In this document: piece after piece, positions 6,442-13,436 of the stretch
Numbering within the stretch: position 1 is the first letter of the stretch
How the letters are laid out: each line of letters opens with the position of its first letter
Source: Deltaproteobacteria bacterium
GTDB lineage: Bacteria > UBA10199 > SPLOWO2-01-44-7
Length of the DNA: 19,418 nucleotides
Direction of reading: 5' to 3'
NCBI GenBank assembly: GCA_030688705.1
Contig: JAUYJH010000120.1
Coordinates: 1-19,418 of the forward strand
Notes under the pieces: model-generated
Seen by the model: the letters and a program-made list of their open reading frames with translations, nothing else
Told to the model about the DNA's origin: nothing
Database searches by the model: none
Position numbers and translations under genes: made by a program

Positions 6442-7128
6442 TTATCCCTCAAATACAATTTTGGTTTCGCCGAATTCGATCGTGTCTCCCTTTTTCAGAA
6501 GGCGCGATTCAATCTCCTGGCCGTTCACAAATGTTCCGTTTTTGCTCACAAGGTCCAGAATACCGACACCGATTTCGTCGAAAAAAATCATCGCGTGCAG
6601 TCTGGAAAGAGTGCTGTCCTTTAAAACCACATCGGGGGCTCTGCGAAATGTTCCCAACCGGTCTGGTTGGGTGGTCTCTTTGGCCGCCGGCTGGGGCTTG
6701 CGAAACTGCTGTGATATATATTGCAAAACAAGGCCCTTGGTTTCATCGTCCAAAGAAAGGGCCCAGTCCACGTTCAAAACGGTTGTCTTGGTGGTATCAA
6801 CAATGGAACGCCCCACGGCGCGGCAATGCCCCAGATCCAGATCAAACTCCATGCCGCCGTCTTGCCCGTCAATCACGTGAAAATGGACTTTTTTGGAAAA
6901 AACCTGCGTGGCGGCGGGAGCCATTTTTGTTTGCGGCGCCGCCTGAACGGACTGCGGGCTCCGCATATCGACCGCCTCTTCCACGAGCATGACGGGAATC
7001 CCTTCGCGCACCGGAAACTTCAGCTGACAGCGGTTGCACAAAAGGCCCCGCCCCCCTTCCACTTGCGAGAGTTTTCCCTTGCACTGCGGGCAGACAAGAA
7101 TGTCGAGCAACCTTGAGGAAGAAGCCAT
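6442..7128 (-). CDS. Trm112-type zinc ribbon fused to FHA domain
   Basis: The 228-residue product has two recognisable parts. Residues 6-48 are a Trm112/UPF0434 domain: LLDILVCPQCKGKL, CNRCQLKFPVREGIPVML, with cysteines C13, C16, C31 and C34 as a zinc site. After a Pro/Ala/Gln-rich linker (about 54-78) comes a forkhead-associated domain. Its first strands appear at FHVIDGQDGGMEFDLDLGHCRAVGRS (83-108), then there is an unusual 50-60 residue insertion, then VVLKDSTLSRLHAMI (167-181) and DLVSKNGTFVNGQ (192-204), ending LLKKGDTIEFGETKIVF. The SRLH and NGT residues that read phosphothreonine are intact, so it may bind a phosphorylated partner; no kinase gene is in the window. There is no signal peptide, so it should be cytoplasmic. 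It lies between skp and yicC. Domain calls are firm; cellular function is unknown. Confidence 0.85.
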   Translation of the reverse strand: MASSSRLLDILVCPQCKGKLSQVEGGRGLLCNRCQLKFPVREGIPVMLVEEAVDMRSPQSVQAAPQTKMAPAATQVFSKKVHFHVIDGQDGGMEFDLDLGHCRAVGRSIVDTTKTTVLNVDWALSLDDETKGLVLQYISQQFRKPQPAAKETTQPDRLGTFRRAPDVVLKDSTLSRLHAMIFFDEIGVGILDLVSKNGTFVNGQEIESRLLKKGDTIEFGETKIVFEG

Positions 7129-7151
7129 GGTATTCGCTTAGCCCATGCGAT

Positions 7152-7688
7152 TTATTTGGCGGTCTTGTTGTATTCCTTGATGACGCGGTCCGTAAGGTCT
7201 TGCGCCCCCGATGTGAACAAAACGCCCCCCTGCGATCTTTCAAAAATAAACGTGAAGCTTTCTTTTTTGCCGATATCCTGAACGACAAACTGCAAACCCG
7301 TCAGGATTTTTTTGAGAGCGTCGGCCTTTTTATTGGCCAATTCCTGCTCATAAGTGGCGCCGGTCTGCTCCACCTCGATCAGTTTTTTTTGAAGGGCCTG
7401 CTTTTTTTCATCCAGCGCCTGGCCCGTTAAAATCAGCCGGTCTTTTTCAAAAGAATTTTTTAACGCATCCAATTCGGACTTGAGAATGTCGAATTTTTTC
7501 TTTTTCTCGGCCAATGCGGCATTGAGGGAGGCTTCCGCTTTTTTGCCGTCGTTGGTTTCATTGATGGCCCGCTGAAAATCGACCACGGCGAATTTCATGG
7601 AGTCAGGGGCATTTTCAGCCCGCAAGGCCTTGAGAGCCACAACCCCCGCCACAACCGCGGCCAGAACAATGAGTGTTTTACGAATCAT
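7152..7688 (-). CDS. skp: periplasmic chaperone Skp/OmpH family
   Basis: The product is 178 residues from the ATG at 7688, chosen because GGAAGG lies about six bases upstream; a TTG start at 7709 would swallow that site. An N-terminal signal peptide MIRKTLIVLAAVVAGVVALKALRA is followed by the OmpH opening MKFAVVDFQRAINET. A long charged coiled-coil region follows (about residues 45-125, rich in Lys, Glu and Leu), as in the tentacles of the Skp trimer. Skp keeps unfolded outer-membrane proteins soluble in the periplasm before delivery to BamA, encoded just upstream. The usual downstream lpxD and fabZ genes are missing and the Trm112-FHA gene follows instead. Confidence 0.9.
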   Translation of the reverse strand: MIRKTLIVLAAVVAGVVALKALRAENAPDSMKFAVVDFQRAINETNDGKKAEASLNAALAEKKKKFDILKSELDALKNSFEKDRLILTGQALDEKKQALQKKLIEVEQTGATYEQELANKKADALKKILTGLQFVVQDIGKKESFTFIFERSQGGVLFTSGAQDLTDRVIKEYNKTAK

Positions 7689-7724
7689 AAAAACCTTCCT
7701 TTCTCTCAATTCAAGAGTGGCGGT

Positions 7725-7752
7725 TCTATAGCATTACCTCTGCGAAATACAA
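7725..7752 (-). promoter_or_regulatory. candidate promoter of skp
   Basis: TTGTAT (7747-7752) and TATAGA (7725-7730) on the minus strand are 16 bp apart, with a predicted leader of about 30 bases that contains the GGAAGG ribosome binding site. The -35 box is weak. A promoter here would let skp and the genes after it be transcribed independently of bamA, from which the 7766-7938 element separates it. Confidence 0.3.
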
Positions 7753-7765
7753 GAGATTTTAGAAG

Positions 7766-7938
7766 CCTCTAAAAAACTTGGGCTGGGGTGGCTTTTGAGA
7801 AAAGCCTGCGTAAGGCGATTTTAACATCCGGGATCCATAACCAAAATCGCCGACATAGGAGCGAATTTTTTGGGTCGACCCAAAAAATGTCGCGTCTTTT
7901 CGAAAAGGTTACCCCGGCCCAAGTTTTTCAGAGGGTCC
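7766..7938. repeat. structured repeat, copy A (core 7800-7900) with inverted outer arms
   Basis: This element fills the bamA-skp spacer. The core, 7800-7900, shares 68 bp (two mismatches) plus 29 bp (identical) with 14954-15100 in the opposite orientation. Core helices visible here are GCCT (7804-7807) with AGGC (7813-7816), CGATTTT (7816-7822) with AAAATCG (7843-7849), CGACAT (7851-7856) with ATGTCG (7887-7892), and a 22-bp perfect palindrome at 7866-7887 centred on GGGTCGACCC. Outer arms starting CCTCT near 7766 and ending AGAGG near 7934 pair over about 30 bp with five mismatches. An 8-bp direct repeat TTTAGAAG flanks it (7758-7765, 7939-7946), possibly a target duplication; the right copy includes the bamA stop codon. 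No credible coding frame. Confidence 0.85.
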
Positions 7939-7939
7939 T

Positions 7940-10276
7940 TTAGAAGAAATGCCCGATGGTGAAGTTGAAGACGGTTTTTTGTTCCCCGGGCTGGCGATCG
8001 ATCGGGAAACCCCACTCAAAACGGAGCGGCCCCATCGGGGAAACCCATCGAAGCCCAAAGCCCCAATCCATGCGGATCTCTTCGAAGCTGAAATTCGAAC
8101 CCTCCCCATAGGCGTTACCCGCGTCGAAAAACCCGACCCCCTTCAACCCCAGGGAGGGAATGATCGGATATTCCAGCTCGGCGTTGATCACCATCATTTT
8201 GTCGCCGCCGAATACAAACGTGACCGGCGTCCCCAAGGGCCCGGGGACAATTTCACTGGGGCCGATGGAAAGAGGGTAAAACCCGCGGAGCGTGTTGACC
8301 CCCCCCAGAAAGTAGCGTTCGAAAAGGGGGACTATCCCGTCATCCATCGATTTGATATAGCCGATCCGGAGATAGGTTTTAAAGACCAGTTGATCGACGA
8401 CCGGCTGATAAAATTGCACCTTGCCGCTGGCTCTCCAAAAATTGTTGCTCCCGCCGAGTTTGGAGCCCGAAACCTCCATCTTGGCCTGATTGAACATCCC
8501 CTTTGAGGCGTAAATGCGGTTGTCGCGGGTGTCGCGGTTTAAAGTAAAACTCACCAGAGAGGTCAGCCCGCTCGCGTCTTCACGAAAACTGGCGGGGACG
8601 AAGGTCTGAAAATCGGTGGCGTCCACCTCTTCGGCCTCATAGCCGAGCGACACCGACATATTGTCAAAAAAGCGGTGGCCGATGGAAAAACTGCCGCCGT
8701 AGGAATCGCGGTTGAAATCGGTAAAACGATAAGCCGTCTTGAATGCCGACATGCCGACAATCCATTCAGAATCGAAAAAGTAGGGATCGGTCATGTTGAG
8801 CAAAAACTGCTGTCTGCGGCTGGAGGCCTCGGCCGAAATTTCGCCGTTCCAGCCCCGTCCGAAAAAGTTCTGTTTGGAAATGGAACCCGAAAGGATGAAA
8901 TCTTCCGTGGTGGAAAAACCGGCCCCCACGCTGAAACTGCCGGTCGGCTTTTCCTCGACGCTTATTTTGAGCACCAGCATATCATCGCGGGCGCCGCGGG
9001 GTGTCGCGAAATTGACCTCCTTGAAAAACCCAAGCGCCGCGATTTTCTGGCGGCTCTGCTCAATTTCGGATTCGCTGTAGACATCCCCCTCCTTGACCTT
9101 CATTTCCCGGCGGATCACCTTGTCGCGGGTTGTCGTGTTCCCCGAAATTTCAATCCTTTCAATAAAAATGCGGGGGCCTTTTTCGATGGTATAGATAATG
9201 TCCGCGGTCTTGGCCACCTCATCAGTGTCGGTCACCGGCTGGATGTTAACGAAGGCATATCCCTGATTGCCATAGAGCTTGGTCAGTTCCTGCATGTCTT
9301 TCTCGATCAGCTCGCGGTTATAAATCTGCCCCGGCTTGGTTTGCAATTTGGAGATAAGTTCTTCCCGGGTGGTCAGAATATCGCCCGCCACACCCACTTT
9401 GCCGATCCGGTAGCGATCCCCCTCCTCCAGATGGAAGGTGACAAAAAAGTAACGCTTGTCCTTGGTCAAAGAAACTTTCGGGTTTTCCACGCGGACTTTC
9501 AGGTAACCATTCTTCAGATAATGAAACGTCAGGCGCAAAACATCCTGTTTCAAATCTTCCTCTTTGTAATGGCCGGTGCCGGTCATAAAAGAGAGGGTCC
9601 CCTTCTTTTTGGTCCGTATCTGCTTGCGCAGTTCATCATCGGTAAAAACCGTGTTGCCGACAAACTGCACCTGCCGGATGACGGCCATGGGGTATTCGCG
9701 GATATCCAAAACCAGCTCATACTCCCCCTCGGGAGTCGTCTCCACCCGCCACGAAACATCGACCGAATAATAATTCTTTTTGGCGTAGAGGTTCTTGATC
9801 GCCACAACGGATTCGGCCAGCCTCTTTTCGTTGAGAGTCTGGTAGAGCGGCACAGTCACCACTTCGCGGATGGCCGGCGCCTTGATCTTGTGATTGCCGG
9901 TAATAACCAGCTTGTTGATCACCGCTTTTTCGATGACGACAAACGTCACGATCATCCCGTGGGCTCCCCGCTCCTGTTCCACCTGAATGTCCTGAAAATA
10001 GCCGAGCTTGAACAGGCGGCGGATATCGGCGTTGAGCTGTTCGCGATTGGCAATCCGCCCCGCCTGCGTCTGGATATTGGAGCGGATGGTCGATTCCGGG
10101 ACCCGTTGCACCCCCTGAATGCGGACTTCCTGGACAAAATGCCCGCCCCCCTCCTGCGCGAAGGCGGCCAGTGAAAACGAACAACAGATTGTCATTGCGA
10201 GAAGCCAAAGGCGACGAAGCAATCCACGGGAGATTGCTTCGCTACGCTCGCAATGACAGCGCCATTTAAACCGCAT
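7940..10276 (-). CDS. bamA: outer membrane protein assembly factor BamA
   Basis: From the ATG at 10276 the protein has 778 residues. That start is preferred over 10288 because GGA lies seven bases before it, and it overlaps the lolD stop by 11 bp. After the signal peptide (cleavage expected at AFA-Q, about residue 40) come repeated POTRA domains up to about residue 420; clear elements include VQEVRIQGVQRVPESTIRS, INKLVITGNHKIK, VIRQVQFVGNTVF, RIGKVGVAGD and IERIEISGNTTTRDKVIRRE. The Omp85 beta-barrel follows, with FSVGAGFST, SLGYEAEEV, ERYFLGGVNTLRGF, VINAELEYPI, VGFFDAGNAY and a final phenylalanine, the usual outer-membrane signal. BamA inserts beta-barrel proteins into the outer membrane. 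Residues 7-29 are encoded exactly by a 69-bp palindrome, so the signal peptide is an interrupted version. It follows lolD, and skp is downstream. Confidence 0.96.
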   Translation of the reverse strand: MRFKWRCHCERSEAISRGLLRRLWLLAMTICCSFSLAAFAQEGGGHFVQEVRIQGVQRVPESTIRSNIQTQAGRIANREQLNADIRRLFKLGYFQDIQVEQERGAHGMIVTFVVIEKAVINKLVITGNHKIKAPAIREVVTVPLYQTLNEKRLAESVVAIKNLYAKKNYYSVDVSWRVETTPEGEYELVLDIREYPMAVIRQVQFVGNTVFTDDELRKQIRTKKKGTLSFMTGTGHYKEEDLKQDVLRLTFHYLKNGYLKVRVENPKVSLTKDKRYFFVTFHLEEGDRYRIGKVGVAGDILTTREELISKLQTKPGQIYNRELIEKDMQELTKLYGNQGYAFVNIQPVTDTDEVAKTADIIYTIEKGPRIFIERIEISGNTTTRDKVIRREMKVKEGDVYSESEIEQSRQKIAALGFFKEVNFATPRGARDDMLVLKISVEEKPTGSFSVGAGFSTTEDFILSGSISKQNFFGRGWNGEISAEASSRRQQFLLNMTDPYFFDSEWIVGMSAFKTAYRFTDFNRDSYGGSFSIGHRFFDNMSVSLGYEAEEVDATDFQTFVPASFREDASGLTSLVSFTLNRDTRDNRIYASKGMFNQAKMEVSGSKLGGSNNFWRASGKVQFYQPVVDQLVFKTYLRIGYIKSMDDGIVPLFERYFLGGVNTLRGFYPLSIGPSEIVPGPLGTPVTFVFGGDKMMVINAELEYPIIPSLGLKGVGFFDAGNAYGEGSNFSFEEIRMDWGFGLRWVSPMGPLRFEWGFPIDRQPGEQKTVFNFTIGHFF
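10190..10258. repeat. 69-bp palindromic element inserted in frame in bamA
   Basis: The ends TGTCATTGCGAG (10190-10201) and CTCGCAATGACA (10247-10258) are perfect 12-bp inverted repeats. An inner pair CGAAGCAATC (10215-10224) and GATTGCTTCG (10232-10241) forms the tip around a CACGGGA loop. The element is exactly 23 codons and begins and ends on codon boundaries, encoding CHCERSEAIS, then RGLLRRLWLLAMT. Similar palindromes, recognisable by their CHCERSEAIS-type translations, are known as dispersed intergenic repeats in many bacteria. No target duplication is obvious. Confidence 0.93.
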
Positions 10277-10934
10277 GTAATTTTCCATCTTTCAACTCAA
10301 ACACGGCGTCCATTTTTTTTGCCAGTTCCCGATTGTGGGTGACCATGAGCAAAACACCCCCCGATTCTTTGGCCGCCTGATCCAAAACCTGAAAGACCTC
10401 TTTGCCGGTTGTTTCATCCAGATTACCGGTCGGCTCATCAGCCAAAAGAAATTTCGGCCGCATCACGCAGGCCCTCGCGATGGCAACGCGCTGTTGTTCC
10501 CCTCCGGAAAGCTGCGACGGCATATGGTTCTCGCGGGAGACAAGCCCCACCTGTTTCAACCCGTTCGCGGCCCTCTGTTTCGCCTCCGCCGGAGGAAGGC
10601 CGGCGATTAAGGCCGGCAGCATCGCGTTTTCCAGAGCCGTCAGTTCCGGAAGAAGATGATAAAACTGAAAAATAAAACCGATTTGCAGGTTGCGCAACCG
10701 GCACCGGCGGTTTTCCGGAAGAGCCTGCCAATCCTCCCCGTCCAGCATTATTTTTCCCGATGTCGGTTGATCCAGCCCCCCTATAATATGCAGAAGGGTC
10801 GATTTGCCGGCTCCGGACGTTCCCACAATTCCAATGCGGGCGGGAGAGCGGACCTCGAACGAGAGTCCTTTCAGAACAGACACCGTCTGATCCCCTTCCG
10901 GATAATTCTTGTGTAAATCGTGGATGACAAGCAT
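10266..10934 (-). CDS. lolD: lipoprotein-releasing ABC transporter ATPase LolD
   Basis: The 222-residue ABC ATPase has Walker A GTSGAGKST (38-46), Q-loop Q90, signature LSGGEQQRVAIARA (142-155), Walker B FLLADEPTGNLD (162-173) and switch histidine H200 in VTHN. The LolD/MacB subfamily is indicated by the LPENRRCRLRNLQIGFIFQFYHLLPELTALENAMLP stretch. With LolC and LolE it extracts mature lipoproteins from the inner membrane for transfer to the outer membrane. It starts 4 bp after lolE ends. Its stop lies 11 bp inside the chosen bamA reading frame, so bamA translation may be coupled to it. Confidence 0.95.
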   Translation of the reverse strand: MLVIHDLHKNYPEGDQTVSVLKGLSFEVRSPARIGIVGTSGAGKSTLLHIIGGLDQPTSGKIMLDGEDWQALPENRRCRLRNLQIGFIFQFYHLLPELTALENAMLPALIAGLPPAEAKQRAANGLKQVGLVSRENHMPSQLSGGEQQRVAIARACVMRPKFLLADEPTGNLDETTGKEVFQVLDQAAKESGGVLLMVTHNRELAKKMDAVFELKDGKLHAV

Positions 10935-10938
10935 TGCT

Positions 10939-12102
10939 TTACCCTGGGCCGTGCAGACCTTCGCGAATGGGAACGCTCAAGGCCTTTTTGGCCGCAAACC
11001 AAGCGACCACCCATACAAGGAAGAGCGTTGAAAAGACAACGATGAAAACGGTATTGGCCTCCCAAGCCATCGGCAGGGTTTCCAAAAAATAAACCTGCGG
11101 ATCCAACGGGATCAGACGATAACGCACTATGGCGAATATGCTCCCCGCCCCCACACCGGTCCCAAGCACCACGCCCAACAGACCCAAAAGAAAACCCTGC
11201 AGGGTGAAGAGAAGCCGTGTTTTCCACGGGGGAACCCCCAGCGCTCTCAAAATGGAGGTGGTTTTGAGGCGCCGGAAAATGGAAAGCAAAACGGCGCCGA
11301 TCAGATTGAGCGCCGCGGCAAAAACCATGAGCCCCATGAGAATCCAAAAGAGCCAGCGTTCCATGCGCAGGGCCTCGAACAACGGACGGTTGATATCGAT
11401 CCAGTTTTCCACGGTCACCAGGGGCCCCAGCATCTCTTCCAATTTTTCCGCGACAAGCGGGGCCTGTTCCGGATCGCTGATCCGGATTTCGTATCCCTGA
11501 AAATCTTTTGGAAGGGAGAAAAAGTTTTGCAATGTTTCGATATCGAGAAGGGCAAACTGTGAATCAAATTCATAAAGGCCCGACTGGAAAGTTTCGCCCA
11601 CTTTTATTTCTTTGACGTTTTTTGCCGAGATGTCTCTGCCGTTTGGGAGAAGCAGTCGAACCGTCTCCCCCTTTTGAACACCCAAAGTCTGCGCCAGCGC
11701 CCCGCCCAATACAATTTCGTCCTTCGGTCTTCTGTCTTCTGTCCCTGCCTGGCCGGCAGGCAGGTTCTGTCCTTTCAACACCACCCCCTTGATCCTCCCT
11801 TTGTGTATCAAAAGGGCTTCACGGTACAAATACGGAGTAATGCTTTCCGCATCGATCCCTTTTGCAATCTCTTCTTTTGAAACTCCCCTTTCTTCAACAG
11901 GCAAAACCATCAGATGCGCGTTAAAGGAGAGCAAAGCCTTTTTATAATCCCGCTCAAACCCCTGCGTGACAGAAAGACTCATCAGCAAAGCGGCTACGCC
12001 GATGGCAATCCCGGCCACAACGATCCTCTGCATCCTTCTGACCGAAAGCGGCAGCGTGAAACGCCACCAAAAACGTCTCAGCAAAAAAAGAAGCATCTTC
12101 AT
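10939..12102 (-). CDS. lolE: lipoprotein-releasing permease, LolC/LolE family (second)
   Basis: A 387-residue FtsX-like permease. One membrane helix lies near residues 26-48 (IVVAGIAIGVAALLMSLSV, followed by TQGFERDYKKALLSFNAHLMV). A periplasmic MacB-like domain spans about 50-255 (VVLKGQ, DEIVLGGALAQTLGVQKGETVRLL, GLYEFDSQFALLDIETLQ), and three C-terminal helices follow (about 258-285, 300-335, 345-372) with SILRALGVPPWKTRLLF between them. This is the LolC/LolE layout. Calling it LolE is by order only, as the second permease before lolD; C and E cannot be told apart securely. It overlaps the first permease by one base (TAATG). A short palindrome at 11737-11772 adds LPAGQAG to a periplasmic loop. 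Confidence 0.88.
   Translation of the reverse strand: MKMLLFLLRRFWWRFTLPLSVRRMQRIVVAGIAIGVAALLMSLSVTQGFERDYKKALLSFNAHLMVLPVEERGVSKEEIAKGIDAESITPYLYREALLIHKGRIKGVVLKGQNLPAGQAGTEDRRPKDEIVLGGALAQTLGVQKGETVRLLLPNGRDISAKNVKEIKVGETFQSGLYEFDSQFALLDIETLQNFFSLPKDFQGYEIRISDPEQAPLVAEKLEEMLGPLVTVENWIDINRPLFEALRMERWLFWILMGLMVFAAALNLIGAVLLSIFRRLKTTSILRALGVPPWKTRLLFTLQGFLLGLLGVVLGTGVGAGSIFAIVRYRLIPLDPQVYFLETLPMAWEANTVFIVVFSTLFLVWVVAWFAAKKALSVPIREGLHGPG
11737..11772. repeat. short palindrome with 8-bp flanking direct repeats inside lolE
   Basis: TTCTGTCC occurs at 11737-11744 and again at 11765-11772. Between them is a GC-rich palindrome, with CCTGCCTG (11744-11751) pairing with CAGGCAGG (11757-11764) around GCCGG. 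On the coding strand it reads LPAGQAG. The neighbouring bases are a low-complexity TCTTCTG run, which weakens a clean target-duplication reading. Confidence 0.7.
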
Positions 12103-13310
12103 TATTCTTCCCTCAACATCGGCAGAATCTCCATCCGGGATGCCATCCGAACCGGATACAAAGAGGAAACCAGCGCCAAAAGAGCCCCCACAACCATCAC
12201 GAAAAATATCCAGAAGGGCTGTATTTCCACCGGCAAATAGTCGAGATAATAGGTGGTCGGAAGAGGAATCGGAAACGCTTTAAGAACCACGCAGGCAGAG
12301 AGCCCCAAAAGCCCCCCGATTACAGCCCCCGCTCCCCCAAGAATTCCACCCAGAGAGAGAAAAAGCCCCTTGGCCTGCCAAGGCGACAAGCCGCAGGCTT
12401 TGAGAATGGCCAGATCCCTTCTCTTGGAATCGACAAACATCAGCAAAAGGCCGGTGATGCTGAATGAAGCGATGACCCCGAATAAAACAAGAAAAGAGAT
12501 CATGGCCAGCCGTTCCAGTTTCAACGCGGCAAAAAGTCTTTTATTTTGTTCGGCAAAAGTGGCCACCGTTCCCTTGTCCCCGACAAGTTTTTGAAGCCTC
12601 TTTTCAACGGCATCCAGATCGGAGAGGTTTTTGAGATAGATGAGAAGCCCGCTTTCACTCTGCTTTCCCAAGAGACCTTTTGCCGTCCAGAGGGGAACGA
12701 TCACCCGCATGGCATCCCAATCATAAAGACCGGTTTTAAAAACATGCGTGACCTCGAATGTCTTTTGCCGCGGAACAAATTCCCCCGTGGGGCCCACCTC
12801 GCCCAAAGGATAAATGACAGTCACCTTTTCTGCGTTGTCGGGATGCATCCCCAAAATGGCCATTAATTCATGGCCGCCGAGCAACTGCCAGCTTTCCAAA
12901 TCTTCCGGATAGATTTTCACCTTCTCCAAAAAAACGGGGCTTAAACTTTCCACCCCCCTGATTTTGGCCGCGGCCGAGGGGCCCTCGTTTTCCGGATGCC
13001 CCTGAACGATCACCTCGCCGTCCACAAACGGGGCGACCTCTTTGACTTCGGGCCAGAGGGAGGCCGTTTCGCGGATTTTTTTATCGTCGCCGCCGTTTAA
13101 GGGAATGTTCACCGTCAAATGGGCGTTGAGACCGATCCATCGGCTATTCAACTCGTTTTGAAAACCGCGCATGACGCCCAAAACAAGCGCGAGCGAAAAG
13201 ACGCCAAGAGCCACCCCCCCCAATGCCACGCCGGAAAGAAGCGGAATAAAATGCTGGCGGGTTGCAAAAAGATAACGCCAGGCGATCAATCGAGAAAGGG
13301 AGTCAAACAT
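12102..13310 (-). CDS. lolC: lipoprotein-releasing permease, LolC/LolE family (first)
   Basis: The 402-residue protein starts MFDSLSRLIAWRYLFATRQHFIPLLS, the usual LolC/E opening (IAWRYL then a helix). That helix at about 22-46 ends in the family motif VMRGFQNELNSRWIGLNAHLTV. A periplasmic domain spans about 70-255, with AAKIRGVESL, GLYDWDAMRVIVPL and LDAVEKRLQKLVGDKGTV. Three further helices lie at about 262-290, 312-342 and 362-392, with DLAILKACGLSPWQAKGLFL in the cytoplasmic loop. It is the first gene of the lolC-lolE-lolD group. Its ATG directly abuts an AT-rich inverted repeat and has no Shine-Dalgarno sequence. An assignment as LolC rather than LolE rests on gene order. Confidence 0.88.
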   Translation of the reverse strand: MFDSLSRLIAWRYLFATRQHFIPLLSGVALGGVALGVFSLALVLGVMRGFQNELNSRWIGLNAHLTVNIPLNGGDDKKIRETASLWPEVKEVAPFVDGEVIVQGHPENEGPSAAAKIRGVESLSPVFLEKVKIYPEDLESWQLLGGHELMAILGMHPDNAEKVTVIYPLGEVGPTGEFVPRQKTFEVTHVFKTGLYDWDAMRVIVPLWTAKGLLGKQSESGLLIYLKNLSDLDAVEKRLQKLVGDKGTVATFAEQNKRLFAALKLERLAMISFLVLFGVIASFSITGLLLMFVDSKRRDLAILKACGLSPWQAKGLFLSLGGILGGAGAVIGGLLGLSACVVLKAFPIPLPTTYYLDYLPVEIQPFWIFFVMVVGALLALVSSLYPVRMASRMEILPMLREE

Positions 13311-13436
13311 AAAATTCTAAATACTAAATTCTAAACTCTAAACAAATCACAAATTCTAAAATCCAATCTCTAAACATAATATTTAAAATTTGGATTTTGT
13401 AACATTGGAATTTGTTTAGAATTTAGAGTTTGGGGC
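13311..13436. repeat. AT-rich imperfect inverted repeat filling the lysS-lolC spacer
   Basis: The left half is built of TAAATTCTAAACTCTAAAC-like units. The right half reads back as CCCCAAACTCTAAATTCTAAA followed by CAAATTCCAATG, so the two halves pair over much of their length with a central turn near 13375-13385. The element covers the entire 112-bp spacer. On one side it touches the lolC start codon. On the other it reaches past the lysS stop codon (13423-13425) into the last codons (SPKL). Base composition is sharply more AT-rich than its surroundings. No open frame or obvious promoter was seen in it. Confidence 0.82.

Noticed and set aside
8675..10174. 499-residue plus-strand open frame
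   Set aside because: It lies antisense to bamA. Its length follows from the codon bias of bamA; it has no domain, signal peptide or convincing ribosome binding site.
10193..10195. Alternative bamA start at an ATG inside the palindrome (MTICCSFSL)
   Set aside because: It would give a signal peptide with no positive n-region and there is no ribosome binding site before it; the start at 10276 has both.
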